Shown in pieces: positions 46,000 through 55,812 of a stretch of 64,000 nucleotides of DNA; position 1 is the first letter of the stretch; each line of letters starts with the position of its first letter. This stretch comes from Welwitschia mirabilis (lineage: Eukaryota > Gnetophyta > Gnetopsida > Welwitschiales): positions 283,157,124-283,221,123 of the forward strand of contig JBOZIK010000001.1 in NCBI GenBank assembly GCA_051453625.1, written 5' to 3'. A program made the position numbers and the translations under genes. The notes beneath the pieces were generated by a model. The model was not told the origin of the DNA and did not search any database. It saw only the letters and a list, made by a program, of their open reading frames with translations.

Positions 46000-46610
46000 A
46001 TTAGTTTGTTCTCTTTCCTAGGGGTATACTTACAATTTGAAGTTGCATTCTACAAGTAATTTACCCCATCTTCTCTATTTCACGTTTAGAAGAGGTTTTT
46101 TTTTGAAAGGGTTTAAACTTTTACAATTTTTTTTGAGGAGGAGTTCACTTTCCACAAGATACTATCTCTACATTTTTCAAGCATATACTATGGTTATTAA
46201 TTTCAAATCATGAATGGGATAGTTACTTTCATGCTTGTTTAAATTTCAAAATTCACAGCAATCACCTAATCATTCTAACTAAGTCTAGCTCCTATTCCTT
46301 AAATAGAAGCATCGGTAATAACTATAAATGATTTTTTGATATATATCATTTTGAGGGCAGGTGTTGTTGTAAGTAGTAACTTTAACCTAAGAAATGCTTC
46401 TTTGCATTTGTTCTTAAAATTAAATATATTTGTCGATTTGGTCATATCTGTCAATGGTGTTGTGAGTTGGGAGAATTATAAAATAATTTTTTTATAAAAG
46501 CCTGTCAATCCTAAGAAATTTTAAACTTGCATAGCATCCTTCAGTTTTAGTTACTCTCTTATAGATTTTACTTTAGATAGATCTATTGTGATTACTTTAC
46601 TAGAGATAAC
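46000..46610 (-). pseudogene. K1 RNase H remnant
   Basis: Decayed gypsy RNase H blocks between RT and integrase; the ELxLVxxI..WxxYL-type block is recognisable near 46290-46230 and AFxxLK near 46400. No intact frame. Confidence 0.55.
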
Positions 46611-46619
46611 ATAACCCAG

Positions 46620-47370
46620 ATAACTAATTTATGTCTAAAAGAACTCACATTTGCTTAATTTTTCCTTGACATTGTTCTTAAGACAAAATCTATAGACATT
46701 TTTTCAAGTGTGTAATATGATCATCCTAATTTTGTAGAATATATTAAAATATCATTTAAAAATACAACCATGAAATTATCCAAATAAGATCAAAAAATAT
46801 CATTCATTAAACTCATAAAGGTGGCTGAAGCATTTGTTAAACCAAAAGGCATTACTACAAACTCATAATATCTATATCTTATTTTGAAAGCAGTCTTGTA
46901 GATGCTTTGATCCTTGATGCAAATCTAATAGTAGCCAGACTTTAAATTAATCTTTAAGAAGAATTTAGCTCCTTGTAGTTAATCTAATAGATCATCAATC
47001 CTTAGTAATAGTTACCTGTTCTTGATGGTGATCTTATTGAGCTATTTGTTGTCAATGTAAAATTGCAAGATATCATTCTTCTTAATGAGGAATATTGGTA
47101 CTCCTCATGGTGACTCACTAAGATGAATTATTCTTTTTAATAATAGTTGCTCAATTTGTAACTTTAATTTTCTTAGTTCTACTATAAAAACATAATAAGG
47201 TGCTCATGCTATTAGTTGTAATCTAGGAACTAAGTCAATTTCATATTATACTTTCCTCTTAGATAATAGTGCTTTTTATTATTTAAACACATCAAAGAAT
47301 TCCTACAATTCTTCTGGTAGAGAGGGATCTTCTTTATGGTTTTTTGCCAATAAGTACTTATTTATTTTTT
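46620..47370 (-). pseudogene. K1 reverse transcriptase remnant
   Basis: Ty3/gypsy RT. Minus-strand blocks in order: SPHG.PIFLIKKND, YIDNK-LNKITIKN (the DYRxLNKxTxKNxYPLP block), [51 protein letters not shown], then VVFLNDILIYS, where the catalytic YVDD has become FLND. MPFGL is intact. Broken by stops. Confidence 0.88.
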
Positions 47371-47379
47371 ACATATTTT

Positions 47380-47860
47380 GCAATCTATTTAGATGAGATT
47401 AAAGATATCCTTTTACTTCTCCCCTCTACTTTAAAGATACATTTTCCAAATAAAGTAGATAATAATAAGGTCCTTTAGCAAAAATTAATTCAAGCATTAT
47501 ATCTTATTAAGAAAGGAATTCCTAGAATGGTATGGTACTCCTTGATTTAGAAATAAAATTTATACCTAAAATATAAATTGTGAATGAGATAATTGATAAG
47601 AGTGGTAGTTTCATCTTGGATAAGAACTCTATCCCCTACCACTTCTATGATGGATTCTTATCCTTTAAATGGAATAATGTTTAGTTTGTAAAATAATGTG
47701 GGTGAAATAAAAAATTATGTGAAGCATCACTATCAACTAGGAATGAAATAAGAAAGGATGAAATATGATCATGTAATTTTAGGATGAATATTGATTATGA
47801 ATCACACTTGTTTGTATGATAACATATAACGTTTTGGGTGGTATGGATGAATTTTGAAAA
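47380..47860 (-). pseudogene. K1 aspartic protease region remnant
   Basis: Region between gag and RT. The minus strand has decayed LVDSGASHNFI-like text at about 47760-47720 and a short VVGDRVLI-like piece near 47620. The same region is present in K2 at 53471-53750. Confidence 0.5.
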
Positions 47861-47899
47861 CTGTGGGGATAACTAAGCTGAGAAAGATTTAGGGGTCAT

Positions 47900-49060
47900 G
47901 TTTTAAATGGGAAATTCCTAGTAATGTGACCTTTATTATGGGACTCATGGCAAGTGAGTTTTGTTTTATATGGCTCTCTTACTGGTGGTGCAATTAGCAG
48001 AGGTGTCTATCCCTTAGGGGTGTTGCTGTTCTATCCATTGATTCTCTTTTTCTTAAAGATAGTATCATGTCCTGTGATAAGCATCTTTTATGGATTTGGT
48101 CTCCAAAGTATTCAAGACACTTCTGAGTTTGGGTAGTATGGCCCTAATAAAATTATTAATTAGCTGCTTCTTTGTAAAAGTCTTTTGGTACTTCATGAGG
48201 TGCTGGAATTTAGACTAGTGTTATCTAGTGGGCGTTTTACCAAGTAGAGGCATTGAAACTCTAGCATTTAATATTTAATGAAGTCTTCTGGGATAAATTT
48301 ATTTTGAAACTCTTCTACAAAGGTATCTCATGGTATTCTTTGAGGATGTTTCTGTTGACATCTAGACCACCATTCCTGTTCATTTCTTATAAGAAAAGTA
48401 GCAACATATACGCACCATCTTTCTAGAGAAATACTTCAAAGCTCAAAGTAATTCTTTAATTATAGGATATAAGATATGGCTTTCTAGCTTAGTCTGGTCT
48501 TTCCTTCATAGGTCCTTAGACATATCATTTTTGTAATCTCCTATTCTTCACATTGTTCAATGTTAGAATGATTGACTCTATTTGATAGGAAAGCTTGAAG
48601 GTTGACCTCTGTATTTAGTAATTTGATTTGAATGTTCTGTAGGATAATAAGGGCTACTAGAGTGTGCTATTTTGATGTAGATAATAGCTCTTACAATGCC
48701 CTTATGTTGTGTTCTACAAGTCTATCTTCTAAGTGAGAGAGATAGTTATCGATCTTATTAGCTAGTAGTCCATTTTGAGAGAAAACATGGTTGATTTGGC
48801 TTTCTAATTTTCCTATTCATTCATTTACTCTGTGTTTCATGATGCACTAGTTGGTTCAATGTCCTTTTGAACTCATATGCCTCTCCTTCCTTGTTTTGGA
48901 GGTATGTTATACTCATTCTTCCTTTTCTAGTAGTGTTATTTCTTTTTATAGCATTGTTGTAGTAGTTAGGTACTTGTAACTACCTGGAAGTTAGGAAAGT
49001 AGTTAGAGGAGGTAGTTTTTCTTAGTTGCCATAACAACCTCACTAACATAGATCTCTACT
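47900..49060 (-). pseudogene. K1 gag remnant
   Basis: Ty3/gypsy capsid and nucleocapsid. Minus-strand text includes IRNEQEWWSRCQQKHPQRIP, WDTFVEEFQNKFIPEDFIKY and MLEFQCL (48380-48240), the conserved retrotransposon-gag core. A zinc knuckle at about 47957-47910 is damaged: TCHESHNKGHITRNFP keeps the first Cys and the His, with Cys-to-Ser and Cys-to-Phe changes. The N-terminus near 48900 (MSITYLQNKEGEAYEFKR) is followed upstream by the word array. Stops throughout. Confidence 0.8.
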
Positions 49061-49079
49061 ATCAAGAGGGGTGGAGGAG

Positions 49080-49800
49080 GATCTGTGCATTGTTGGACAT
49101 CCAGGTGTGATGTCAAACACCCAACTGCGATGTTGGATATATGTGTGTACTAAGTGTAACATTAGATACTTAAGTGCAACGTCAAATATTTTGAAGGAAT
49201 TCTAGATCATCTCAAGCGGTATAAGAAATGGTAAATGCATCTAGGACATGAGTATGACATCAAGCATCCAAGTATGATGTCAGATACCTAAGTGTGACAT
49301 TAGACCATTAAGTATGATGTCGAAGCTTCTTAGGTAGGTGAGTGGAATAGGTGATTTCTGAGAAGCAGTGATGGAGTATAGACTTGATGGAAAGCAAGTA
49401 TGACATTGAGCACCCAAGTGCAATGTCAGGCTTCAGAGTTGACATTATCCTTCAAGAAACTTTAGAGTATGGCATCAAATTTTGTAAGACAGAGTATGAC
49501 ATTAACCTTAAGAATGAGACAATGGTCTTTGAAGTGCGACATCAGTCTTTAGAGAGCTGCAGAGTGTGATGTTTAACTTTGTAGAACCAAGTGCAACATC
49601 AACCTTTAAAGTGTAATTTCAAACTTCTAGGAGTGTGATGTTAAGNNNNNNNNNNGACATTGGCCTTCTACGAGTGTAACATTGAGTTCTATCAAGTGTG
49701 ATGTTGGTCTTTGAACTACAATGTTGGCCTTTTGGGAGTGAGATATTGAGTTTGTCAAGTGTGATGTCAGCTTTTAAAGTGTGATGTCAGCCTTCTGGGA
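49080..49800. repeat. K1 array of gtgatgtc / gacatcac words
   Basis: More than 25 degenerate copies of a 10-base word (aagtgtgatgtc, agtatgacatca, agtgcaatgtca) at irregular 15-40-base steps, with fillers such as agccttctgggag and gagttctatcaag recurring. Words appear in both directions. A 10-N gap lies inside (49646-49655). The same array is present in K2. Confidence 0.85.
49646..49655. other. 10-N gap inside the word array
   Basis: Ten N; probably repeat copies that could not be resolved. Confidence 0.8.
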
Positions 49801-49809
49801 GTGTAATTT

Positions 49810-52690
49810 ATAATGGTAGTTCTCAACTCCAACTTATCTATAATTAAATTGATTTAATTATACTTAACTTTGGTTTAATTAACTATAGTTAATTATTACT
49901 CTAAGATTAGGTTAACCCTTAGTTCACCACTACAAATAGCCTTATGGTTCTGTCATTTTTTATGTCATTTATTATGTGATTTCATAGTTAATTTGGTAGC
50001 TTTTCTTTCTTTGTTCTTTGGCTTGGTCCTTTCCTTGTCATTCTTGTTTTTCAATTCTCTTTTCTTTTATTTATTTAATGCCTCCCTTCCCCTCCTCTCT
50101 CTCTTTGTGTACTTTGTGTAGGCCCTTTCACAACTTGCCTCTACCTATAAATACTAGTTCTCCTTTAATGGTCATAGATGCACTTCTTCTCTTATTAAGG
50201 TATAGCTTCAAGTCTTTGCCCTGCCATTTCTTGGAATTCTACTAATGTTAAGTTTACTGAGTTGGAAATACAATGGCATTTAGATTAAGGGTTCTCCTAG
50301 ATCTTCTCCTCTAATCTCTTAGATCTTTGTGGCTTTCCATCCTCTCGTATTTGTCATCTGACTATTCCTTTTATCCTCAATTCCTTGTATTTTTTTTTAA
50401 TTCACAAATTACTACAATTACCCATCATTGTCATGGCCCAATCCAGATTTTAAAAGAGAGCATCAAGCTAGTCTTTGAAATGATTGAAGATGATCATATT
50501 CCTTTCAAGGTTTTCCATTCTGATGAGGACTTTTGTTACTTTATGACCAATCATTTAGATAATTTTGTGTGCATATGGGAGATGAATACTCACTACAATA
50601 AGATCTTTACTACTAATTTTACCACTCTGTATTTTTCTGCTTGTGGGGAATTGATTGCTAGTAGGTCCTTTTTTCGTGATCGAGTGAGTGAGATTTCGTC
50701 TAATATAATTTATTTATTTCCCTTTTTAGTTAGTAAAATCTCTTTAGATTGGGCTTCATTTGTATATTCCTTAATTGTTTTTCTGTTAGCCCACTTAAAG
50801 TAGAACAGAGATAGAGGAAAATATTTTTATGAGCACATCCTGTTAGGTTATATTTTTCTTTCATGGATCTAATATATTTATAGACATTTAAGTCTACTTT
50901 TATAGATTCTTATTTTGCTTTCTCTTCTGATGAGATTCTTGCTCAATCTTTGCTTCATTCTCATTCTTCTTCATTTATGGAGGGTAAATGTTTTGTGGAT
51001 TATAATCCTGGAGAAACCTCTTAGGGAACTTTTTCTCTTCTATTTGAGATGTGGATTCTTGCTGAGATTCTTAATGTAAAGTATATTTATAATGACTTTG
51101 ATTATTGTTATTTTATGTTTGTAGATGAGTAAGGCCTTGAGATCTCATGACTATTCCCATTCGAAACATGATAAATCTCTAGTTAATCACCCCATGCTTG
51201 GAGAACTAGAAGAAGAATAGGATGCATCCCTTAGCTTTTCTTGACAAAACTAGCCTCATGGGGTATTACTTAGTTCTATCTCTTCTTCTCTTATTCTTCT
51301 TTTTCTTCTTTTTATTTTTTTTCTTTTTTTTAACTAAGAATTTTTTTAATTTCATTTCAGGTTCCTCACTCAGAGACTTTGGTCAAGGAAGATATAAATT
51401 TTACTTCACAGCCTCTGGAGAAGCTCTTCCTTTAGTAGTTAAGGAAGAAGTGCATCATAGTAAGTGAAAATTTTCCTTCTGTACCTTCCACTAGCCTCTT
51501 CATGAATCCTTTCAATTCTCAAGGGAAGAGGTACTTGATGATTTTAATACATTAATGGATCAGGAGAATATGTCCTATTTCACCTCCTATTTTTAGCCTC
51601 CATATTAGAGTCTTCCTATTTCTTGCCATTCGCTAGAGCCTTCTCATCATCTACGTATAACTCCATAGTCCATTGTGAATGAACATTACTAAGTATCTTA
51701 CCATACAGATCAGTTCTTGTCAGTGGTGGAGATCCTATACCTCAAGGTTAAGGAGTTGATGGATCAATTGGGAAAATACCAATCCTTTTCTAGTCTCTTG
51801 CATATACAAATTATGCATTGATCTTGCTTAGGTGAAATTTACATCCATCATCGATTTAAGATGGCAAATGTATCACGGGATTTTGAGTACATATATTTTT
51901 CTCATTTTACTTTGCATTATTCTCTACAACATGAATGGCCTGCCCTCCTTTAAGAATTTTATAATATAGCTGATATGACAGAGTTCTTCTATTGCATGGC
52001 TCATCATAAGGTCAAGGGGTGAGAATCCATGAGTGATTTCCTTTAGATGCTAGAGAATAAAGTGGAGAACATGTGTCTAACAGAGAAGAGGTCATGGATA
52101 GATTCTTGCTATATGACTACATTAAAAGAAAGTTAGGATACCTTGTTTTCTCAGCCAGCTAAGAGCGAGAGGATGATTTAAGCTTGTGCAGATCATTTGG
52201 CTGTTATCATTCATGAAATCAATGTACTATATCATGGTGGGGAGCTTTTAAATGAGTATCTATGGGGAACTTTATTTACTTATAGTAATCTTCATATGAA
52301 GCTCTATAAGAAACCATATCGTATTACTGCAGTAGATTCTATAGCAGGTTCTTCTTCTTTAGTTGAAATTAGCACTATGGCAATTCCACATAGCCTACTA
52401 GGATGAAAGTTATTCCAGGTAGCACGGATCCTTCTATCCTAAGCACGGATCATCATAACCCTATTTCTATCTTTGTGGAGGATCTCCTTCCTTCTGAGTA
52501 GTCATTTGATTCATCTATTAAGGAATTATGCATCCTATTTTTTCTATCGCCTTTATTTGCTGTGATTATCATATTCTTGTCTTTGATGTATTGTTGACCT
52601 TTGGCTTGTTTTTCCTTAATATGATACTTGCTTTATCTATAAAACTAAGTTCCTTCCTTGTTTTCCTTAAGTAGTAATTTACTACTTATT
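49810..52690 (+). other. K1 antisense unit: promoter-like and ORF-like plus-strand sequence between gag and 5' LTR
   Basis: About 2.9 kb, duplicated at 55813-58690 in K2. On the plus strand it has TATA-like boxes at 49931-49938 (tacaaata; tataaata in K2) and 50146-50153 (tataaata), then an open frame 50327-50803. Near the 3' end, open pieces (52197-52406) continue the coding look: HLAVIIHEINVLYHGGELLN. A pyrimidine-rich acceptor-like site (tttcatttcag at 51350-51360) is kept in both copies. This strand is opposite to the gypsy genes. I do not recognise the protein. Antisense ORFs are known in some plant gypsy lineages, usually near the 3' end. It may instead be a foreign piece picked up by an ancestor of K. 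Confidence 0.5.
50327..50803 (+). CDS. Antisense ORF of K1, unidentified
   Basis: 158 codons, opposite to the K1 gypsy genes. The stretch from about 50440 is shared with K2 (56430-56790): HYF/CYF-MxNHLxxFxCxWE, THYxxIFTTNFTT, YF..xGxLI.xR, VSEI, IIYLF.FLVSKI.L.WA. A transmembrane-like hydrophobic C-terminus follows. In the 85-codon overlap I count about 28 amino-acid-changing codons and about 10 silent ones, which is what neutral decay gives, so recent selection is not supported. A donor-like GTGAGT (about 50683; AAGGTGAGT in K2 at 56662) could end a first exon. The ATG at 50327 is not shared, so the true start is unsure. Confidence 0.4.
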   Translation: MWLSILSYLSSDYSFYPQFLVFFFNSQITTITHHCHGPIQILKESIKLVFEMIEDDHIPFKVFHSDEDFCYFMTNHLDNFVCIWEMNTHYNKIFTTNFTTLYFSACGELIASRSFFRDRVSEISSNIIYLFPFLVSKISLDWASFVYSLIVFLLAHLK

Positions 52691-52696
52691 ATTATC

Positions 52697-52708
52697 TCTG
52701 ATACTAAG
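52697..52708 (-). promoter_or_regulatory. K1 primer-binding site
   Basis: Minus strand TTAGTATCAGAG against TGGTATCAGAGC (initiator tRNA-Met type), adjoining LTR 2. This fixes the direction of K1. Confidence 0.7.
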
Positions 52709-53122
52709 TGCAATGTCCCATTTTACTAGTTCTAGATTACTTTGCATAAAAAGAACATATAAAATAGGATGTCAGGATCAATAAGAATAACAAGGAATAA
52801 TTTAAAAAGAATATGGCTTTTATTATTAATAGCAGCAGATTACATTTCTCATCATTTGCCAATAGTCCTAGACTAGCGGTCAAAGATAAAGATGTGGACT
52901 ACAACTTGAGTCTTCCTCTTTGGACCCTTGGGGATCAGCCAAGGTTGTCATCGCTTATGTCCATCCACTCTATCCACTTCCACCTAATACCATAGTTTTA
53001 TATTGCATAATGAAGGGATACATCTTTTAATATTTGAGTCACACCCATTCACATCTCTGTTAACTCTGCTCATTTATCAATTAGCACACAATTTTACATA
53101 ATTAATAAATTTGTTACATAAT
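52709..53122 (-). repeat. K LTR 2 (5' LTR of K1)
   Basis: tgcaatgtcccatttta start; homologous to LTR 1 and LTR 3 over about 410 bases. It would also be the 3' LTR of K2. Confidence 0.85.
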
Positions 53123-54950
53123 AATTACTATTATTTTGGAATACAAAACCTGCCTTATAGAATGTATTAATTCATAAAAATTTGCATCATGGGTTAAAGG
53201 AAGAATCAACTTGATATATTACAATGGAACTATTAACATAAAAATGAACAAAACTTATATGTTCTATTAAAAAAAAAGGAATAGATATGAAGTCACAACA
53301 CTAGAGATTAAAATCCCTTGTATTCTAGAAAGAGATTCTTATGGTACCTCTTAACTATATGCATACTAAANNNNNNNNNNNNNNNNNNNNNNNNNNNNNN
53401 NNNNNNNNNNNNNNNNNNNNNNNNNNNNNNNNNNNNNNNNNNNNNNNNNNNNNNNNNNNNNNNNNNNNNNATCGTGAATGGTATAATTGATAGGGTAGCA
53501 GTCCATCTTATGTAAGAACACTACCCCCTTCAACTTCTATGGTGGATTCTTGTTCTTGAAATGGAATGATATTTAATTTGTAAAATAATGTGGAAAAAAT
53601 GAAATTATGTGAGACACCACTATTAAATAGGAGTGAAATAGTAAAAGATGAAACATGACCATGTAATTATAACATAGAATATTGGTTGTAAATCACACCT
53701 ATTTGGATGGTAGCATATACTCTTTTTGTTAGTGTGTAATAATTTTGAAAGGCTTGAGACTGGCTATGTTAAGAAAGGCTTGGTGGTCATGCTTTAAATA
53801 GATAATTTTTGATGATGTAAGCTTTTTTGTAACACTCATGGCAAGTGACATTTTTCCTATATGGTCTTATTCTGGTGGTGCATTTGATGGAGGGTGTCTG
53901 TCTTCTTTGAGGTATTGTTATTCTATCCATCAATTCTCTTATCCATGAAGATAGTACCTTGTCTTATGATAAGCATCTTTTATGGGCTTGATCTCCAAAG
54001 TGCATAAAACACCTTTAAGCTTTGGTGGTAAGGTCCTAATGAAATTGTTAATCAGCTACGTTTCTATGAAATACTTTTGGTACTTCATGAGGCACTAAAA
54101 TTTAGACCTATGTTTATCCACTAGGCACTTTCCCAAGCATATGCATTAGAACTATACCATTTGATCTTCAATAAATCTTCTAGGATGAATTTTATTTTGA
54201 ACTCTTTAACAAAGATATCCCATGATATTCTTTAAGGATGTTTCTATTGACATCTAGACTACTATTCCTGTGCACTTCCTACAAGAAAAGTAGTAGCATA
54301 TACATGTCATTTCTTTAGAGGAATATTTTGGAGTTCAAAGTAAGGCTTCAATTGCTAAATCCAACATATGGCTTCCTCACTTGTTCTAGCTTTGCCTTAA
54401 TAGATCCTTAAACATATCATTTTTCTAATCTGCTCTCTTTCATATTGTTAAATGTTGGAATGATTAGCTCTATTTAATAGAAAAGCTTAAAGGTTGACCT
54501 TTGTCTTCAGTAATCTCATTTAAATATTCTATAGGTTAATAGTAGTTGTTAGAGTGTGTTGTTGTGATGTAGATGATGGCTCTTGGGATGCCCTTGGGTT
54601 GTGTTCTATAGGTTTGTCTTCTAAGCAAGATAAAAGGCTATTGATTTGACTAGCTAATAGTTCATTTTAAAAGTAAATATGGATGATTTGGCTTTCTAAT
54701 GCTTCTATTCACTTATTTACCCTGTGTTCTATGATACACTAGTTGGTTCGATATCCTTTTGAACTCATACATCTCTTCCTTATTTTGCATGTTCTCTTTG
54801 CCTTATCTTCTTCTTTGTAGTGGTACTGCCTTTTTATAGTATTTTTGTGGTAGTTAAGTACAAGTAACCACATAGTAGTTAAGAAAACAATTAGAAGTAG
54901 TAGTTTTTAGCAATTACTATAACAACCTTACTGACATGGATCTTAACTAC
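53123..54950 (-). pseudogene. K2 protease region and gag remnant
   Basis: Second copy of the gypsy 5' half. 53471-54850 aligns with 47579-48960 of K1 (shared ggtgcatttg, ctatccatcaattctctta and gatgtttctattgacatctag blocks). Left of the gap, 53300-53370 still resembles 47500-47570. Beyond that toward LTR 2, pol is absent. Zinc knuckle and gag core are present but broken. Confidence 0.7.
53371..53470. other. Assembly gap (100 N) in K2
   Basis: No duplicated flank. Comparison with K1 around 47570 suggests little or nothing is missing. Confidence 0.8.
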
Positions 54951-54959
54951 TAAAGGGAA

Positions 54960-55800
54960 TCTATGCATTACTAGAAATCTAGATGATGTCGAATATCCAA
55001 GTACGATGTTAGGTATCTATGTGTACTAAGCATGATGTCAAGTACTTGTGTATATTAAGTATGACATCGGGCATCCAACTGCAATGTCAGATATTTTGAA
55101 GGAATTTTGAATCATCTTGGGTAGTGCTAATAGTGATGAACACATCTTGGATATGAGTGTGACATCGGACACCCAAATGTGATGTTGGGCATTCAAGAGA
55201 AACGTTGGAGTTATTTGTATTAGCAAGTGGAATAGGTAATTTTTGAGAAGAAACAATGGAATCTAGACTTGATAGGTAGAAAGTATAACATTAGGCATTC
55301 AAGTATGACTCGAGCACCCAAGTGCAATGTTATACCTTCTTGCATAGGTCGATGTAACACGCAATTTCTAGAAAATAGCAATGGAGTCTAGGTCTAGCAA
55401 AGATAAGTAAAATGTTGTGCATTCAAATGAGATATTGGCCATCCAAGTTTGATGTCCACTCTCAGAGTATGAAGTTGACCTTTAAAGTATGACATCAGCC
55501 TTTTGAGAGTTGCAGAGTATGATGTTAGACATTGTAAGATCAACTGTGATGTTGGCCCTCTGAGTATGATGTTGAGTTCTATCAAGTACAATATCAGCCT
55601 TCTAAGAGTGTAATGTTAAGTTTTAGAAAGTGCTATGTTAGCCTTCTGAGAGCATGACATTAAGTTCTAGCAAGTGCAATGTCAACTTTCTAAAAGTATA
55701 ACATTAAGTTATAGTAAGTGTGAAATCTACCTTTAAAGAGTAATGTTGGCCTTTTGGAAGTGTGATGTTAGCCTTTAAAGTATGATGTTAGCCTTCTAGA
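54960..55800. repeat. K2 array of gtgatgtc / gacatcag words
   Basis: Same array as 49080-49800: about 30 degenerate words (gtgatgttgggc, gtatgacatcagcc, agtgcaatgtcaac) with the gccttctgagag filler. It lies between gag and the antisense unit, as in K1. Confidence 0.85.
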
Positions 55801-55812
55801 AGTGCATCATAT

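Noticed and set aside
49080-49800. Repeat array considered as CRISPR
   Set aside because: Words are degenerate, irregularly spaced and in both directions, the fillers themselves repeat, and the context is a plant retrotransposon.
51222-51467. 81-codon frame with a run of phenylalanine and leucine
   Set aside because: The hydrophobic run is a pyrimidine-rich stretch ending in an acceptor-like cag; more likely intron end than protein.
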